NCBI RefSeq assembly: GCF_013266695.1
Contig: NZ_JABRXF010000001.1
Span: 1,927,736-1,991,735 of the forward strand
Direction: 5' to 3'
DNA length: 64,000 nucleotides
Origin: Hongsoonwoonella zoysiae
GTDB taxonomy: Bacteria > Pseudomonadota > Alphaproteobacteria > Rhizobiales > Stappiaceae
Shown in pieces: positions 17,788 to 26,640 of this stretch. Within the stretch, counting starts at the first letter, position 1. Each line of letters opens with the position of its first letter. Under the pieces are notes generated by a model, which saw only the letters and a program-made list of their open reading frames with translations, searched no databases and was not told the origin of the DNA. The position numbers and the translations under genes are program-made.

Positions 17788-18211
17788 ATTTCCGAATTCG
17801 TCAATTGGTTGCAGCGGGTTGACGCCGCTTCAAGGGGTGGCTTCCGGAGTTTCTGAAGTTCCGTAACGAAAGGTTTGCGCGCTCGAACCGCCGCGGAAAG
17901 GCGTGTCGAAGAGCCGTCGCGGCTGGAAACCCAATCTTAAGCTTAATTGTGCATAACCGGTTTACGGCGTGGAAACCATGCCGAGGAGGGGGCGCAAACC
18001 ATTGGATTCCATTGACGCCCATGCTTGCCCATGTTATCCCAAGATATCCCAGGACGTAACGAAGTAAGCAAGGCGCCATGGCGCCGGGGATGGCCGAAGC
18101 GGCGCCCGCGCTGGCGGGCGTGTTGCATTCAATTCGCGGCTTCTTCGTATCGGCCGGAGGGAGATATCGGGCGCCAGGCGACAGACGCCGGGCGATGGGG
18201 CGAGGAGTTCG
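17788..18211. other. Intergenic and leader region between rnpB and mraZ
   Basis: No gene is seen in these 424 bases. They hold the MraZ box (18018-18051) with a possible promoter, then a leader with a perfect palindrome GGCGCC-AT-GGCGCC (18072-18085) and a hairpin CGCCCGC-GCTG-GCGGGCG (18103-18120). The first 200 bases show nothing I can name. Confidence 0.6.
18012..18051 (+). promoter_or_regulatory. MraZ box (four repeats, 10-bp period) overlapping a possible promoter
   Basis: CCCA occurs at 18018, 18028, 18038 and 18048, which reads TGGG with exact 10-bp spacing on the minus strand. The known MraZ site in E. coli is TGGGN repeats with 5-base spacers, the same period. A TTGACG (18012-18017) with a 17-base spacer to TATCCC (18035-18040) overlaps the boxes, which would fit autorepression of the dcw operon; the -10 match is poor. 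Confidence 0.75.
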
Positions 18212-18673
18212 ATGGCCGGCTTCGTGTCGCATTACACCAATCGACTCGACGCGAAGGGCCGTGTCTCCGTTCCTGCTCCCTTTCGCCAGGAGCTCACGCG
18301 CGACGGTTTCGAGGGGCTTTATTGTTTTCCTTCGCTGTTCCAGCCGGCCGTGGATGCGGGCGGCCACAAGCTCGTCGACCAGATACAGCGGCGCCTGGAG
18401 GGCTTCGACACGCTGACGCTCGATCACGACGCGCTGTCGACCGCGCTCTATGGGGCGAGCGAAACGCTGAAGATCGACGGCGACGGCCGGGTGATGCTTT
18501 CCGATATGATCCGCGAGCACGCAGGCGTGAAGGACAAGGTGACATTCGTCGGTCAGGGCTACAAATTCCAGATTTGGGAACCGGAGCGCTTCCGTGCCCA
18601 TCAGGCGGAGGCCATGAAACATGCGCTTGCCGTTCTCGGCGGCAAGCCGGCCGTGACCGAGGCTGCGAAATGA
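18212..18673 (+). CDS. mraZ: Transcriptional regulator MraZ
   Basis: The 153-residue protein has the two SpoVT/AbrB-like halves of Mra[20 protein letters not shown] near residues 7-25 and a second repeat with [11 protein letters not shown] near 85-95. MraZ forms a ring-shaped oligomer that binds repeated TGGG sites upstream of its own operon and represses it; such repeats lie 160 bases upstream. GAGGAG precedes the ATG. The gene ends in an ATGA overlap with rsmH, and opens the dcw cluster. Confidence 0.96.
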   Translation: MAGFVSHYTNRLDAKGRVSVPAPFRQELTRDGFEGLYCFPSLFQPAVDAGGHKLVDQIQRRLEGFDTLTLDHDALSTALYGASETLKIDGDGRVMLSDMIREHAGVKDKVTFVGQGYKFQIWEPERFRAHQAEAMKHALAVLGGKPAVTEAAK

Positions 18674-19707
18674 TCGCGCCGGCCGAAAACGGGGCGAGCG
18701 GCCCCGTAAACGAAGCCCCGCATGTGCCGGTCATGCTGGCGGAGGTCGTTTCCGCCCTTTCTCCGCAAAAGAATGAGACGATCGTGGACGGCACCTTCGG
18801 GGCTGGGGGGTACACGAAGGCTATCCTTGAAGCGGGCGCCAATGTCATCGCCATCGACCGCGACCCGCACGCCATTGCCGCGGGCCAGGCGCTGGTCGAG
18901 GCCGTGGGTGGCAGGCTCAGGCTCGTCGAGGGGCGGTTTTCCAATCTGGAGAGCCATCTGGAAACGCTCGGCGAAAATGCTGTCGACGGTGTCGTGCTCG
19001 ACCTCGGTGTCTCCTCCATGCAGCTCGATCAGGCCGATCGGGGCTTCTCGTTCCGCTTCGACGGGCCGCTCGACATGCGCATGGGACAGCATGGGCCAAC
19101 GGCGGCGGATGTGGTCAATCATCTACCGCAGAAGGATCTCACCAGGGTTATCGGATTGCTCGGCGAGGAAAAGCGCGCATCGGCGGTTTCCTCAGCCATA
19201 GCCCGGCGCAGAACGGACCAGCCGTTCGAGCGCACGGCCGATCTTGCCGCCGTGGTGGAAAAGGTTGTCGGGCGTTCGCCCAAGAAAGCACAGATCCACC
19301 CGGCCACGCGCACGTTCCAGGCGCTCAGGATCTACGTCAACGGGGAACTGGAGGAAGTGGCCGAGGCGCTTGGCGCGGCTGAGCGGGTGTTGCGCCCCGG
19401 CGGGCGCCTCGTCGTCGTCACCTTCCACAGCCTCGAGGATCGCATCGTCAAGCGCTTCCTCGCCGAACGGACGCGTACGCGTGCCGGCGGTTCCCGGCAC
19501 ATGCCGGAGCAGGAGGTGCCGCCGCCGACGTTCGAACTGGTGGTCAAGGGGGCCCGGGAACCGGGTGAAGACGAAATCCGCCGCAACCCGCGTGCCCGCT
19601 CAGCGCGCCTCAGGGCAGGGCGCAGGCTTGATGCGCCGGCCCGCGGGACCAACGCCGAGGCGCTGGGCGTGCCGCGTCTGGCAGATATTTCAGGCTTGAG
19701 GGGATGA
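18670..19707 (+). CDS. rsmH: 16S rRNA (cytosine-1402-N4)-methyltransferase RsmH (MraW)
   Basis: The 345-residue SAM-dependent enzyme methylates N4 of C1402 in the ribosomal decoding centre. Family motifs are [10 protein letters not shown] near residues 18-27, the SAM loop DGTFGAGGY near 40-48, [12 protein letters not shown] near 110 and [13 protein letters not shown] near 250. The ATG overlaps the mraZ stop by four bases; longer in-frame starts inside mraZ are not needed to complete the family's N-terminus. Position after mraZ is the standard dcw order. Confidence 0.97.
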   Translation: MIAPAENGASGPVNEAPHVPVMLAEVVSALSPQKNETIVDGTFGAGGYTKAILEAGANVIAIDRDPHAIAAGQALVEAVGGRLRLVEGRFSNLESHLETLGENAVDGVVLDLGVSSMQLDQADRGFSFRFDGPLDMRMGQHGPTAADVVNHLPQKDLTRVIGLLGEEKRASAVSSAIARRRTDQPFERTADLAAVVEKVVGRSPKKAQIHPATRTFQALRIYVNGELEEVAEALGAAERVLRPGGRLVVVTFHSLEDRIVKRFLAERTRTRAGGSRHMPEQEVPPPTFELVVKGAREPGEDEIRRNPRARSARLRAGRRLDAPARGTNAEALGVPRLADISGLRG

Positions 19708-19711
19708 GGCA

Positions 19712-20068
19712 ATGACACGCTATCTAAATCTCGTCTTCGTCCTCGTCGTTCTGATCGCCGCCGCCACCGTCTTCGACATGAAGCACGCTGCGGAACTTTC
19801 GGCGGAGGAAGTGGCCGCCCTGAAGCAGCAGATCGCCGAGGAACGCGAGCAGATCCAGCTTTTGAAGGCGGAATGGAGCCTTCTCAACCGCCCAGACCGG
19901 CTGCAGGGTCTCGTCGAGAGGTACAATGCCTATCTCGAGCTTGAGCCGTTGACAGCCGAGCAGATCACGTTGCTTGAGAACCTTCCGGTGAAGCCGGTCG
20001 ACCTTGAGCCAGTGAAATCCGATAGCCCGCTCGGCGGTTACGCCGGCGACGTCCCGTCAATCCAGTAG
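19712..20068 (+). CDS. ftsL: Cell division protein FtsL
   Basis: The 118-residue protein is a bitopic membrane protein: a short cytoplasmic start, one membrane helix (about residues 5-21) and a periplasmic coiled coil (about 28-65) with the RPDRLQGLVERY element typical of alphaproteobacterial FtsL. It would join FtsB/DivIC and FtsQ in the divisome and help activate FtsWI. It begins 4 bases after rsmH and is followed by ftsI. The assignment rests on topology and position as much as on sequence, because FtsL is poorly conserved. Confidence 0.88.
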   Translation: MTRYLNLVFVLVVLIAAATVFDMKHAAELSAEEVAALKQQIAEEREQIQLLKAEWSLLNRPDRLQGLVERYNAYLELEPLTAEQITLLENLPVKPVDLEPVKSDSPLGGYAGDVPSIQ

Positions 20069-20076
20069 GGGAAAGC

Positions 20077-21783
20077 ATGGCGCCGTCTGCCGAACCAAAG
20101 TCTTTCCTGCAACATCGCATCGTCAGGCCCCGCGCTCTGCCGGTACCGAGCAGGTCCGTCAAGTCGCGTGTCTGGCTCACGATGTTCGCCTTCGCCACCG
20201 TCTACGCGATGATCGCGACGCGTTTGGTCATGCTCGGGCTTGCGGAAACGGGAGAGGCGTCCGCCTATATTTCCGCCCAGGATTCGATCGCAGCGGCCCG
20301 TCCGGACCTGGTCGACCGGAACGGCGAAATCCTGGCGACCGACATCAAGACCGCCTCGCTTTACGCCGAGCCGCGCAAGATCATCGACGTCGACGAGGCG
20401 ATCGAGGGCCTTTCCAGCGTCTTTCCGGACCTGCGCAACCCGACCGTGCGCAAACGTCTTGCCAGTGACGCCGGCTTCATCTGGCTGAAGCGCGAGCTTA
20501 CCCCAGGCCAACGACAGAAGATCCACGATCTCGGCATTCCGGGCATCGGATTCCTGGAGGAAAACCGCCGGTTCTATCCGGGCGGACCGACCGCAAGCCA
20601 TGTCACAGGCATCGTCAATGTCGACAATGAAGGTATCGCTGGCATGGAGCTTGCCGTGGACCGGGCTTGGCTAAGGGACCTTCAGGCCGCGGGCTTTGCC
20701 TCCGAAGAGGCGCTGGAGCCGGTCAAGCTTTCGATAGACTTACGTGCTCAGCATGTCGTGCGCGACGAAGTGCGCCAGGCGATGGAGCGTTACAAGGCGA
20801 TTGCCGGGGTCGGTATCGTGCTCGATATCAAGACGGGCGAAGTGATCGCCATGTCTTCGCTGCCGGACTTCGACCCCAACGACCGCAGTGATGCACTAGA
20901 CAAGGACAAACTGAACCGGGCGACGGCCGGCGTCTATGAGATGGGGTCGGTATTCAAGGGCTTTACCGTGGCAATGGCGCTCGACAGTGGCAAGGTGACG
21001 GTGGAAGACAGCTTCGACGCCACGCGCCCGATCCGGGCGGGTGGGCGCACGATCAACGATTTCCACGGCAAGAACCGTATCCTCTCGGTGCCGGAAATCT
21101 TCATCTATTCCTCGAACATCGGCACCGTGAAAATGATGCTTGCCGCCGGGATCGAGGAGCAGCAGAGCTTCCTGAAGCGTGTCGGACTGACATCGAAGCT
21201 GGACACGGAACTGCCTGAAATCGCAACGCCCCTTCTGCCGAAACGCTGGCGCGAACTGGAGGCGATGACGATCTCCTTCGGCCACGGTATCTCGGTCACG
21301 CCGATGCAGACCGCCGTTGCCGCAGCCGCTCTCTTGAATGGAGGGCGCCTGATTCCGCCGACGTTCTTCCCCCGCGACCAGGCAACCGCCGAGGCCCTGG
21401 CGGAGCAGGTCGTCACAAAGCGCACGAGTGCCGTCATGCGCTATCTCTTCCGACTGAATGTCCTGTCCGGTTCCGGGCGCCGCGCAGAGGTTCCAGGATA
21501 TCTCGTTGGCGGCAAGACGGGCACCGCGGAGAAGATCGAAAACGGCCGCTATGTATCCAACAAGCGGCGGAATTCCTTCCTTTCGGCCTTCCCGATGGAT
21601 GAGCCGCGTTATGTCGTCCTCGTGGTTCTCGACGAGCCGAAACCCGAACGCGAGGGCATCGGCGCGACCGCCGGTTTGAACGCGGCGCCGACGGCGGGGG
21701 CGATCATCCGGCGCATCGCGCCCATGCTTGGCGTTTTGCCGAAATTCGGAGAAGGGGGCGACACGATCTCGATTTCTTATTAA
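20077..21783 (+). CDS. ftsI: Septal peptidoglycan transpeptidase FtsI (PBP3)
   Basis: The 568-residue class B penicillin-binding protein has one N-terminal membrane helix (about residues 30-52), a pedestal domain and a C-terminal transpeptidase domain. All three active-site motifs are present: SVFK with the acyl-enzyme serine S291, SSN at 345-347, and KTG at 480-482. It crosslinks septal peptidoglycan together with FtsW. It lies directly after ftsL. Between its stop and the murEF start are about 96 bases with no gene. Confidence 0.97.
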   Translation: MAPSAEPKSFLQHRIVRPRALPVPSRSVKSRVWLTMFAFATVYAMIATRLVMLGLAETGEASAYISAQDSIAAARPDLVDRNGEILATDIKTASLYAEPRKIIDVDEAIEGLSSVFPDLRNPTVRKRLASDAGFIWLKRELTPGQRQKIHDLGIPGIGFLEENRRFYPGGPTASHVTGIVNVDNEGIAGMELAVDRAWLRDLQAAGFASEEALEPVKLSIDLRAQHVVRDEVRQAMERYKAIAGVGIVLDIKTGEVIAMSSLPDFDPNDRSDALDKDKLNRATAGVYEMGSVFKGFTVAMALDSGKVTVEDSFDATRPIRAGGRTINDFHGKNRILSVPEIFIYSSNIGTVKMMLAAGIEEQQSFLKRVGLTSKLDTELPEIATPLLPKRWRELEAMTISFGHGISVTPMQTAVAAAALLNGGRLIPPTFFPRDQATAEALAEQVVTKRTSAVMRYLFRLNVLSGSGRRAEVPGYLVGGKTGTAEKIENGRYVSNKRRNSFLSAFPMDEPRYVVLVVLDEPKPEREGIGATAGLNAAPTAGAIIRRIAPMLGVLPKFGEGGDTISISY

Positions 21784-21879
21784 GACCGGTAACACCGGCG
21801 TGAGAATCCTGCGGGCGGGGTCGCAGCCAGACCCGAGGTTTTCTCATTCGACGACGCACAACGGACATTGGCGCATGAC

Positions 21880-24800
21880 ATGCAGCTTAAGGACATAGCC
21901 GGCGATCTGCCGATCACGCCACAAGACGGTGGCGTGCCGATCCGTGGCCTCACGGCCGACAGCCGGCAAGTGAAGCCGGACTTCCTTTTTGCCGCCCTCA
22001 AAGGCGCGAAGGCGGACGGAACGGCATTCGTCAAGGCGGCCGTGGAAGCGGGCGCCGCTGCCGTATTGGTTGGCGAAGACGCCGATATCGAGGCCGTACG
22101 CGCCAATGCCGCCGGGCATCCGGTCATCGTCAGCGAGGATCCGCGCCGAACGCTGGCGCTGATGGCGGCGAAGTTCTACGGTCACCAGCCTGATGTGATG
22201 GTCGCCGTCACCGGCACCAGCGGCAAGACGTCGGTCGCCGTTTTCGTGCGCCAGATATTCTCGGCTTGCGGCTTCGAGGCGGCAAGCCTCGGCACGATCG
22301 GCACGGTGACTTCCCGCGGCGAGATCTATGGGGGCCTGACCACGCCGGACCCGGTGAACCTTCATCGCGACCTTGCCCGGCTTTCCGATGACGGCATCAC
22401 CCACGCGGCGATGGAAGCTTCCAGCCACGGGCTCGACCAGCGTCGCCTGGACGGTGTGGAGCTGAAGGCCGCCGGTTTTACGAATCTCGGACGCGATCAT
22501 CTCGATTATCACCCTGATGTGGAAAGCTACCTTCAGGCGAAGCTTCGCCTCTTCGACACGGTATTGCCGGACGATGGGATCGTCGTGCTCGAACCGTCGG
22601 CGCCCTACGCGGACCGTGTGATTGACGTCGCCCGCTCCCGGGGGCAGACGATCTTGACCGTCGGCAAAGGCGGGGAGGCTCTCGGTCTTGAGGATAACCG
22701 CCAGGAAGGCTTCGACCAAATCCTGACACTTTCCACGCCCGATGGCATGCGTGAGGTGCGATTGCCGCTTGCAGGCCGCTTCCAGGCCTCCAATGCGCTG
22801 ATCGCCGCCGGCCTTGCGATTGCGGCGGGCGTTCCCCGCGACGATGCGCTCAAGGCTCTCGAGAACCTTGAAGGCGCGACCGGGCGGCTGGAGCGGGTTG
22901 GCGTCAAGGCGAATGGCGCGCTTGTCGTTGTCGATTACGCGCACAAGCCGGATGCACTGGAAAACGCCCTGCAGGCGCTGAGGCCGTTCACGAGCGGTCG
23001 GCTTTTCGTCGTCATCGGGGCAGGCGGGGACCGCGACCCCGGCAAGCGCCCGCTCATGGGCAAAGCTTCGTTCGACAACGCCGATGTCGTCATCGTTACC
23101 GACGACAATCCGAGAAGCGAAGAGCCCGCCAAGATCCGCGAAGCGGTGATGGAAGGCGCACCCGGAGCGATCGAGATCGCCGATCGCGGCGAGGCCATTT
23201 CCACGGCGATTTCATTGCTTGAAGAAGGTGATGTTCTCTGCGTTGCCGGAAAGGGTCATGAAACCGGCCAGATCGTGGGCGAAACGGTGCTTGAATTTTC
23301 CGATCACGAGGCGATCGGCAAGGCGCTTGCCCGGGAGGCCGACGGCATGGACAAGGGGATGAACGAGGCGGCCGCTGCCGCCGATATTGGCGAGGGCCTA
23401 GAGCATACCCCGCAAAATCGGGATCGGATTTCGCGACAGGAATATGCTCAGGACATCGATGCTGGAGCGAATTCCGATCACGAAAGCGATCCCGCTTTCA
23501 GCACAAGCGCTCTAGCCGCCGAAGCACCGCAAACGGACAAGGAAGCCGAGCGCGCCCTTTCCATCGGCGATGACGAGTTGAAGGCCATTTTCGGAGAAAT
23601 CGTGCAAAAGGCCTCCAAGGGGGGCAAGCCGGAACCTGTCGGCGAGGGCGCTGCCGCCACGGATGAACCGCTGGTCTGGGAGGCCGAAAAGCCGGATGCC
23701 CTGCCAGAGGAGACGGATCAATCCTCCTCGGATCTGGTCGATTTTTCCGCGATGGAAGCAGAGCTTTTCGGAGAGATCGACGCGACCGGCCAGCCGGATA
23801 CAGAACGGGAAGAAAGCGCTGACGCCACTGCGGATGCCGAGGAAGCGTCGGTGGATGATGGTGTAAGGCCGATCGAGGAAGACGTGCTGCCGGAGGCGGA
23901 GGTTGACAACAACGCGGAAAGCCATCGCGATAATGCGGATGCGGCCGATGCAGAAGCGGCAGGGCAGGACGAAGCGCCGGTCCTGCGCGCGGATGAGGCC
24001 CTTGAAAGCGCATTGTCGGGCGCTGACGAGGCTCCGCCGGAGAGGGAGGCCGGAGCGTCCGAAGAGCCGGTGGACCCCTTCGACGTTCCCGTGGTCGCGG
24101 ACCACGCCGACACGGGAGCGCTCTGGACGCTCAAGGAATTCCTGAATGCTGTCGGTGGCATAGCCGTGGGCGATCCCGCGCCCGAGGTCACGGGAATATC
24201 CATCGACAGCCGCACGATTGAGCCCGGCGAGGCGTTTTTCGCCATCGACGGCGATCGTTTCGACGGCCATGATTTCGTCCGTGATGCAATCAAGGCGGGA
24301 GCGGCCATCGCCGTCGTTTCGCATAAAAAGATAGAGGAAATGCCCCGTGGGGGACCGATCGTCGCCGTTGCCGATCCGCTTGAGGCCCTTCGGCGCCTGG
24401 CGCGGGCAGCACGGCAGCGCACCAGGGCGCAGATCGTCGCGGTGACCGGTTCCGTCGGCAAGACGGGCACGAAGGAGATGCTGAGGCTTGCGCTTTCGAG
24501 ATCCGGGCGCACGCATGCCTCCGTCGCATCCTTCAACAACCACTGGGGCGTGCCGTTGACGCTGGCGCGGATGCCTGCAGATACGGATTTCGGTGTCTTC
24601 GAGATCGGCATGAACCACGCCGGCGAAATCACGCCGCTGACGCAGATGGTTCGCCCGCATGTCGCGATCATCACCACCGTGCAGCCCGTGCATCTGGAGT
24701 TCTTCGGGTCGGTGGAAAAGATTGCCGAGGCGAAAGCGGAAATCTTCGCAGGCCTCGAACCTGACGGGATCGCGATCCTAAATCGCGACAACGACCAGTT

Positions 24801-25536
24801 CGATCTTCTCCAGTTCCACGCGAGAATGGCGGGCGTACGGACGATCTGCACGTTCGGCGTCGACCAGCCGGCGAACGCCAAGGCTGACAAGATATCCTCG
24901 CAAACGGGATGCACCTGCATTTCGGCGACCGTCCTTGGCGAGGAAATCACCTATAAGGTCGGTGCGCCGGGCCTGCACTACGTGAAAAACAGCCTTGCCG
25001 TGCTTTCGGCCGCCAAGCTGGTTGGAGCGGACCTTGCGCTTGCGGGCCTTGCGCTGACCGACATGCGCGCGCCGAAGGGCCGGGGCGCACAGACAAAGCT
25101 GACCCTGCCCGACGGGGCGCTGACGCTGATCGACGAAAGCTACAACGCCAACCCGGCGTCGATGCGCGCCGCCTTGCGCCTTCTGGGCGAAACACCGGTC
25201 AAACGGCCGGGACGGCGGATTGCCGTGCTTGGAGACATGCGTGAACTCGGAGAAATGTCGGACGCTTTGCACGCCGAATTGCGCGATCCGATCGTTGATG
25301 CGGAAGTGGATACGGTCTATTGCGCCGGGCCTCATATGCATGCGCTCTGGGAAACCCTGCCGGCGGCCATGCGCGGCGCCTATTCGGAGGACGCCGGCGG
25401 CTTGCGCCCGCTGCTTCTCGGTGACATGCGCAACGGTGATGTCGTGATGATCAAGGGATCGCTCGGAACGAAAATGGGCCCGCTTGTGGAAGCGCTCATG
25501 AAGGAATTTCCCGCCGCTGACGAAGCCGCGGAGTGA
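21880..25536 (+). CDS. murEF: MurE-MurF fusion: meso-DAP ligase and D-Ala-D-Ala ligase in one chain
   Basis: One uninterrupted frame of 1218 residues encodes two successive Mur ligases. Residues 1 to about 488 are MurE (UDP-MurNAc-L-Ala-D-Glu: meso-diaminopimelate ligase), with ATP loop GTSGKTS (K116) and the DAP-selecting DNPR at 409-412. Residues about 745 to 1218 are MurF (UDP-MurNAc-tripeptide: D-Ala-D-Ala ligase), with GSVGKTGTK (K861), FNNHWGVP and DESYNANP. Each half has normal length and intact motifs. Between them is an acidic, low-complexity linker of about 257 residues, including a 118-bp palindromic repeat read in frame. I see no stop or credible MurF start in the linker. The ATG at 21880 is preferred over a TTG at 21868. 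In most relatives these are two genes; fused MurE-MurF is known in Bordetella. The fusion would couple two consecutive cytoplasmic steps of precursor synthesis. Confidence 0.95.
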   Translation: MQLKDIAGDLPITPQDGGVPIRGLTADSRQVKPDFLFAALKGAKADGTAFVKAAVEAGAAAVLVGEDADIEAVRANAAGHPVIVSEDPRRTLALMAAKFYGHQPDVMVAVTGTSGKTSVAVFVRQIFSACGFEAASLGTIGTVTSRGEIYGGLTTPDPVNLHRDLARLSDDGITHAAMEASSHGLDQRRLDGVELKAAGFTNLGRDHLDYHPDVESYLQAKLRLFDTVLPDDGIVVLEPSAPYADRVIDVARSRGQTILTVGKGGEALGLEDNRQEGFDQILTLSTPDGMREVRLPLAGRFQASNALIAAGLAIAAGVPRDDALKALENLEGATGRLERVGVKANGALVVVDYAHKPDALENALQALRPFTSGRLFVVIGAGGDRDPGKRPLMGKASFDNADVVIVTDDNPRSEEPAKIREAVMEGAPGAIEIADRGEAISTAISLLEEGDVLCVAGKGHETGQIVGETVLEFSDHEAIGKALAREADGMDKGMNEAAAAADIGEGLEHTPQNRDRISRQEYAQDIDAGANSDHESDPAFSTSALAAEAPQTDKEAERALSIGDDELKAIFGEIVQKASKGGKPEPVGEGAAATDEPLVWEAEKPDALPEETDQSSSDLVDFSAMEAELFGEIDATGQPDTEREESADATADAEEASVDDGVRPIEEDVLPEAEVDNNAESHRDNADAADAEAAGQDEAPVLRADEALESALSGADEAPPEREAGASEEPVDPFDVPVVADHADTGALWTLKEFLNAVGGIAVGDPAPEVTGISIDSRTIEPGEAFFAIDGDRFDGHDFVRDAIKAGAAIAVVSHKKIEEMPRGGPIVAVADPLEALRRLARAARQRTRAQIVAVTGSVGKTGTKEMLRLALSRSGRTHASVASFNNHWGVPLTLARMPADTDFGVFEIGMNHAGEITPLTQMVRPHVAIITTVQPVHLEFFGSVEKIAEAKAEIFAGLEPDGIAILNRDNDQFDLLQFHARMAGVRTICTFGVDQPANAKADKISSQTGCTCISATVLGEEITYKVGAPGLHYVKNSLAVLSAAKLVGADLALAGLALTDMRAPKGRGAQTKLTLPDGALTLIDESYNANPASMRAALRLLGETPVKRPGRRIAVLGDMRELGEMSDALHAELRDPIVDAEVDTVYCAGPHMHALWETLPAAMRGAYSEDAGGLRPLLLGDMRNGDVVMIKGSLGTKMGPLVEALMKEFPAADEAAE
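23398..23515. repeat. 118-bp palindromic repeat, copy A, inside the murEF linker
   Basis: The element is bounded by CTAGAGC and GCTCTAG and folds into two hairpins: GAGCATA/TATGCTC (23401-23407, 23443-23449) with an inner CGCAAAATC/GATTTCGCG stem, and GAAAGCG-ATCC-CGCTTTC nested in GAGCG/CGCTC. It aligns without gaps to the 118-bp copy at 50411-50528, including the shared GAATATGCTC and CTGGAGCGA. It begins exactly at codon 507 and is read through in the murEF frame. Confidence 0.8.
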
Positions 25537-25550
25537 GGTGAACGAGACTT

Positions 25551-26636
25551 ATGCTTTATTTGCTCGGAGATCTGGCGGATCAGTTCTCGGCCTTCAACGT
25601 GTTTCGCTACATCACGTTCAGGACGGGCGGCGCGATCATGACCGCCCTGTTGTTCATCGCGCTCTTCGGTCCGAAAATCATCGCCTCGCTGCGCATCCGG
25701 CAGGGACACGGTCAGCCGATACGTGCCGACGGCCCGCAAAGCCATCTGCTCACGAAAAAAGGCACGCCCACGATGGGGGGCCTGATGATCCTTTCAGGCA
25801 TGATCGTTGCAACGCTTCTGTGGGCGAACCTTGCCAATCCCTACACTTGGATCGTTCTGGGTGTGACGGTGGGTTTCGGGTTCATCGGCCTCTATGACGA
25901 CTATCTCAAGGTTACCAAGTCGAGCCATACAGGCTTCGGCGGGCGGTACCGGCTCGCCGTGGAATTCCTGATTGCCGGTATAGCCGCCTATTGCGTGACG
26001 CTTCTCGACACGGATCCCTTCGCCACATCCATCGCCTTTCCTTTCCTGAAGGACCTTGCGATCAACCTCGGCATCTTCTTCATTCCCTTCGCGGCCTTCG
26101 TCATGGTGGGGGCCGGGAACGCGGTCAACCTGACCGACGGTCTCGACGGGCTTGCCATTGTTCCGGTGATGATCGCGGCGACCTCCTTCGGCCTGATCGC
26201 CTATCTCTCGGGCAACGCCGTCTTTTCCGAATATCTCCAGATCCACCATGTGCCAGGCACCGGCGAACTGGCGGTTTTGTGCGGCGCGGTCATCGGGGCC
26301 GGGCTCGGTTTTCTCTGGTTCAACGCTCCGCCGGCGGCGATCTTCATGGGCGATACCGGTTCGCTTGCGCTCGGCGGAATGATTGGTGCGATCGCGGTCA
26401 CGACGAAGCATGAGATCGTGCTGGCGATCATCGGCGGGCTATTCGTCGTGGAGGCCGTTTCGGTGATCGTGCAGGTGGCATCCTTCAAGATCACCGGCAA
26501 ACGTGTCTTCCGGATGGCGCCGATCCACCATCATTTCGAGCATATGGGCTGGACGGAATCCCAGGTGGTGATCCGCTTCTGGATCATTGCCGTGGTTCTG
26601 GCGCTCATCGGCCTTGCCACATTGAAGTTGAGGTGA
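25551..26636 (+). CDS. mraY: Phospho-MurNAc-pentapeptide transferase MraY
   Basis: The 361-residue polytopic inner-membrane enzyme transfers phospho-MurNAc-pentapeptide to undecaprenyl phosphate, making lipid I. Family signatures are [18 protein letters not shown] (catalytic Asp pair), [13 protein letters not shown] and [11 protein letters not shown], and the terminal APIHHHFE. About ten membrane helices are visible. GAGGTGAACGAG lies upstream of the ATG, which starts 14 bases after the murEF stop. Confidence 0.98.
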   Translation: MLYLLGDLADQFSAFNVFRYITFRTGGAIMTALLFIALFGPKIIASLRIRQGHGQPIRADGPQSHLLTKKGTPTMGGLMILSGMIVATLLWANLANPYTWIVLGVTVGFGFIGLYDDYLKVTKSSHTGFGGRYRLAVEFLIAGIAAYCVTLLDTDPFATSIAFPFLKDLAINLGIFFIPFAAFVMVGAGNAVNLTDGLDGLAIVPVMIAATSFGLIAYLSGNAVFSEYLQIHHVPGTGELAVLCGAVIGAGLGFLWFNAPPAAIFMGDTGSLALGGMIGAIAVTTKHEIVLAIIGGLFVVEAVSVIVQVASFKITGKRVFRMAPIHHHFEHMGWTESQVVIRFWIIAVVLALIGLATLKLR

Positions 26637-26640
26637 GGCG

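Noticed and set aside
18078-18416. 112-residue frame overlapping the mraZ start in another frame
   Set aside because: It lies in the structured mraZ leader and runs into mraZ out of frame; no family and no ribosome site.
23718-24950. 410-residue minus-strand frame opposite the murEF linker and MurF
   Set aside because: Ser/Ala-rich low-complexity shadow. I considered whether the linker region was really a separate gene on the other strand, but the plus frame is continuous with both Mur domains.
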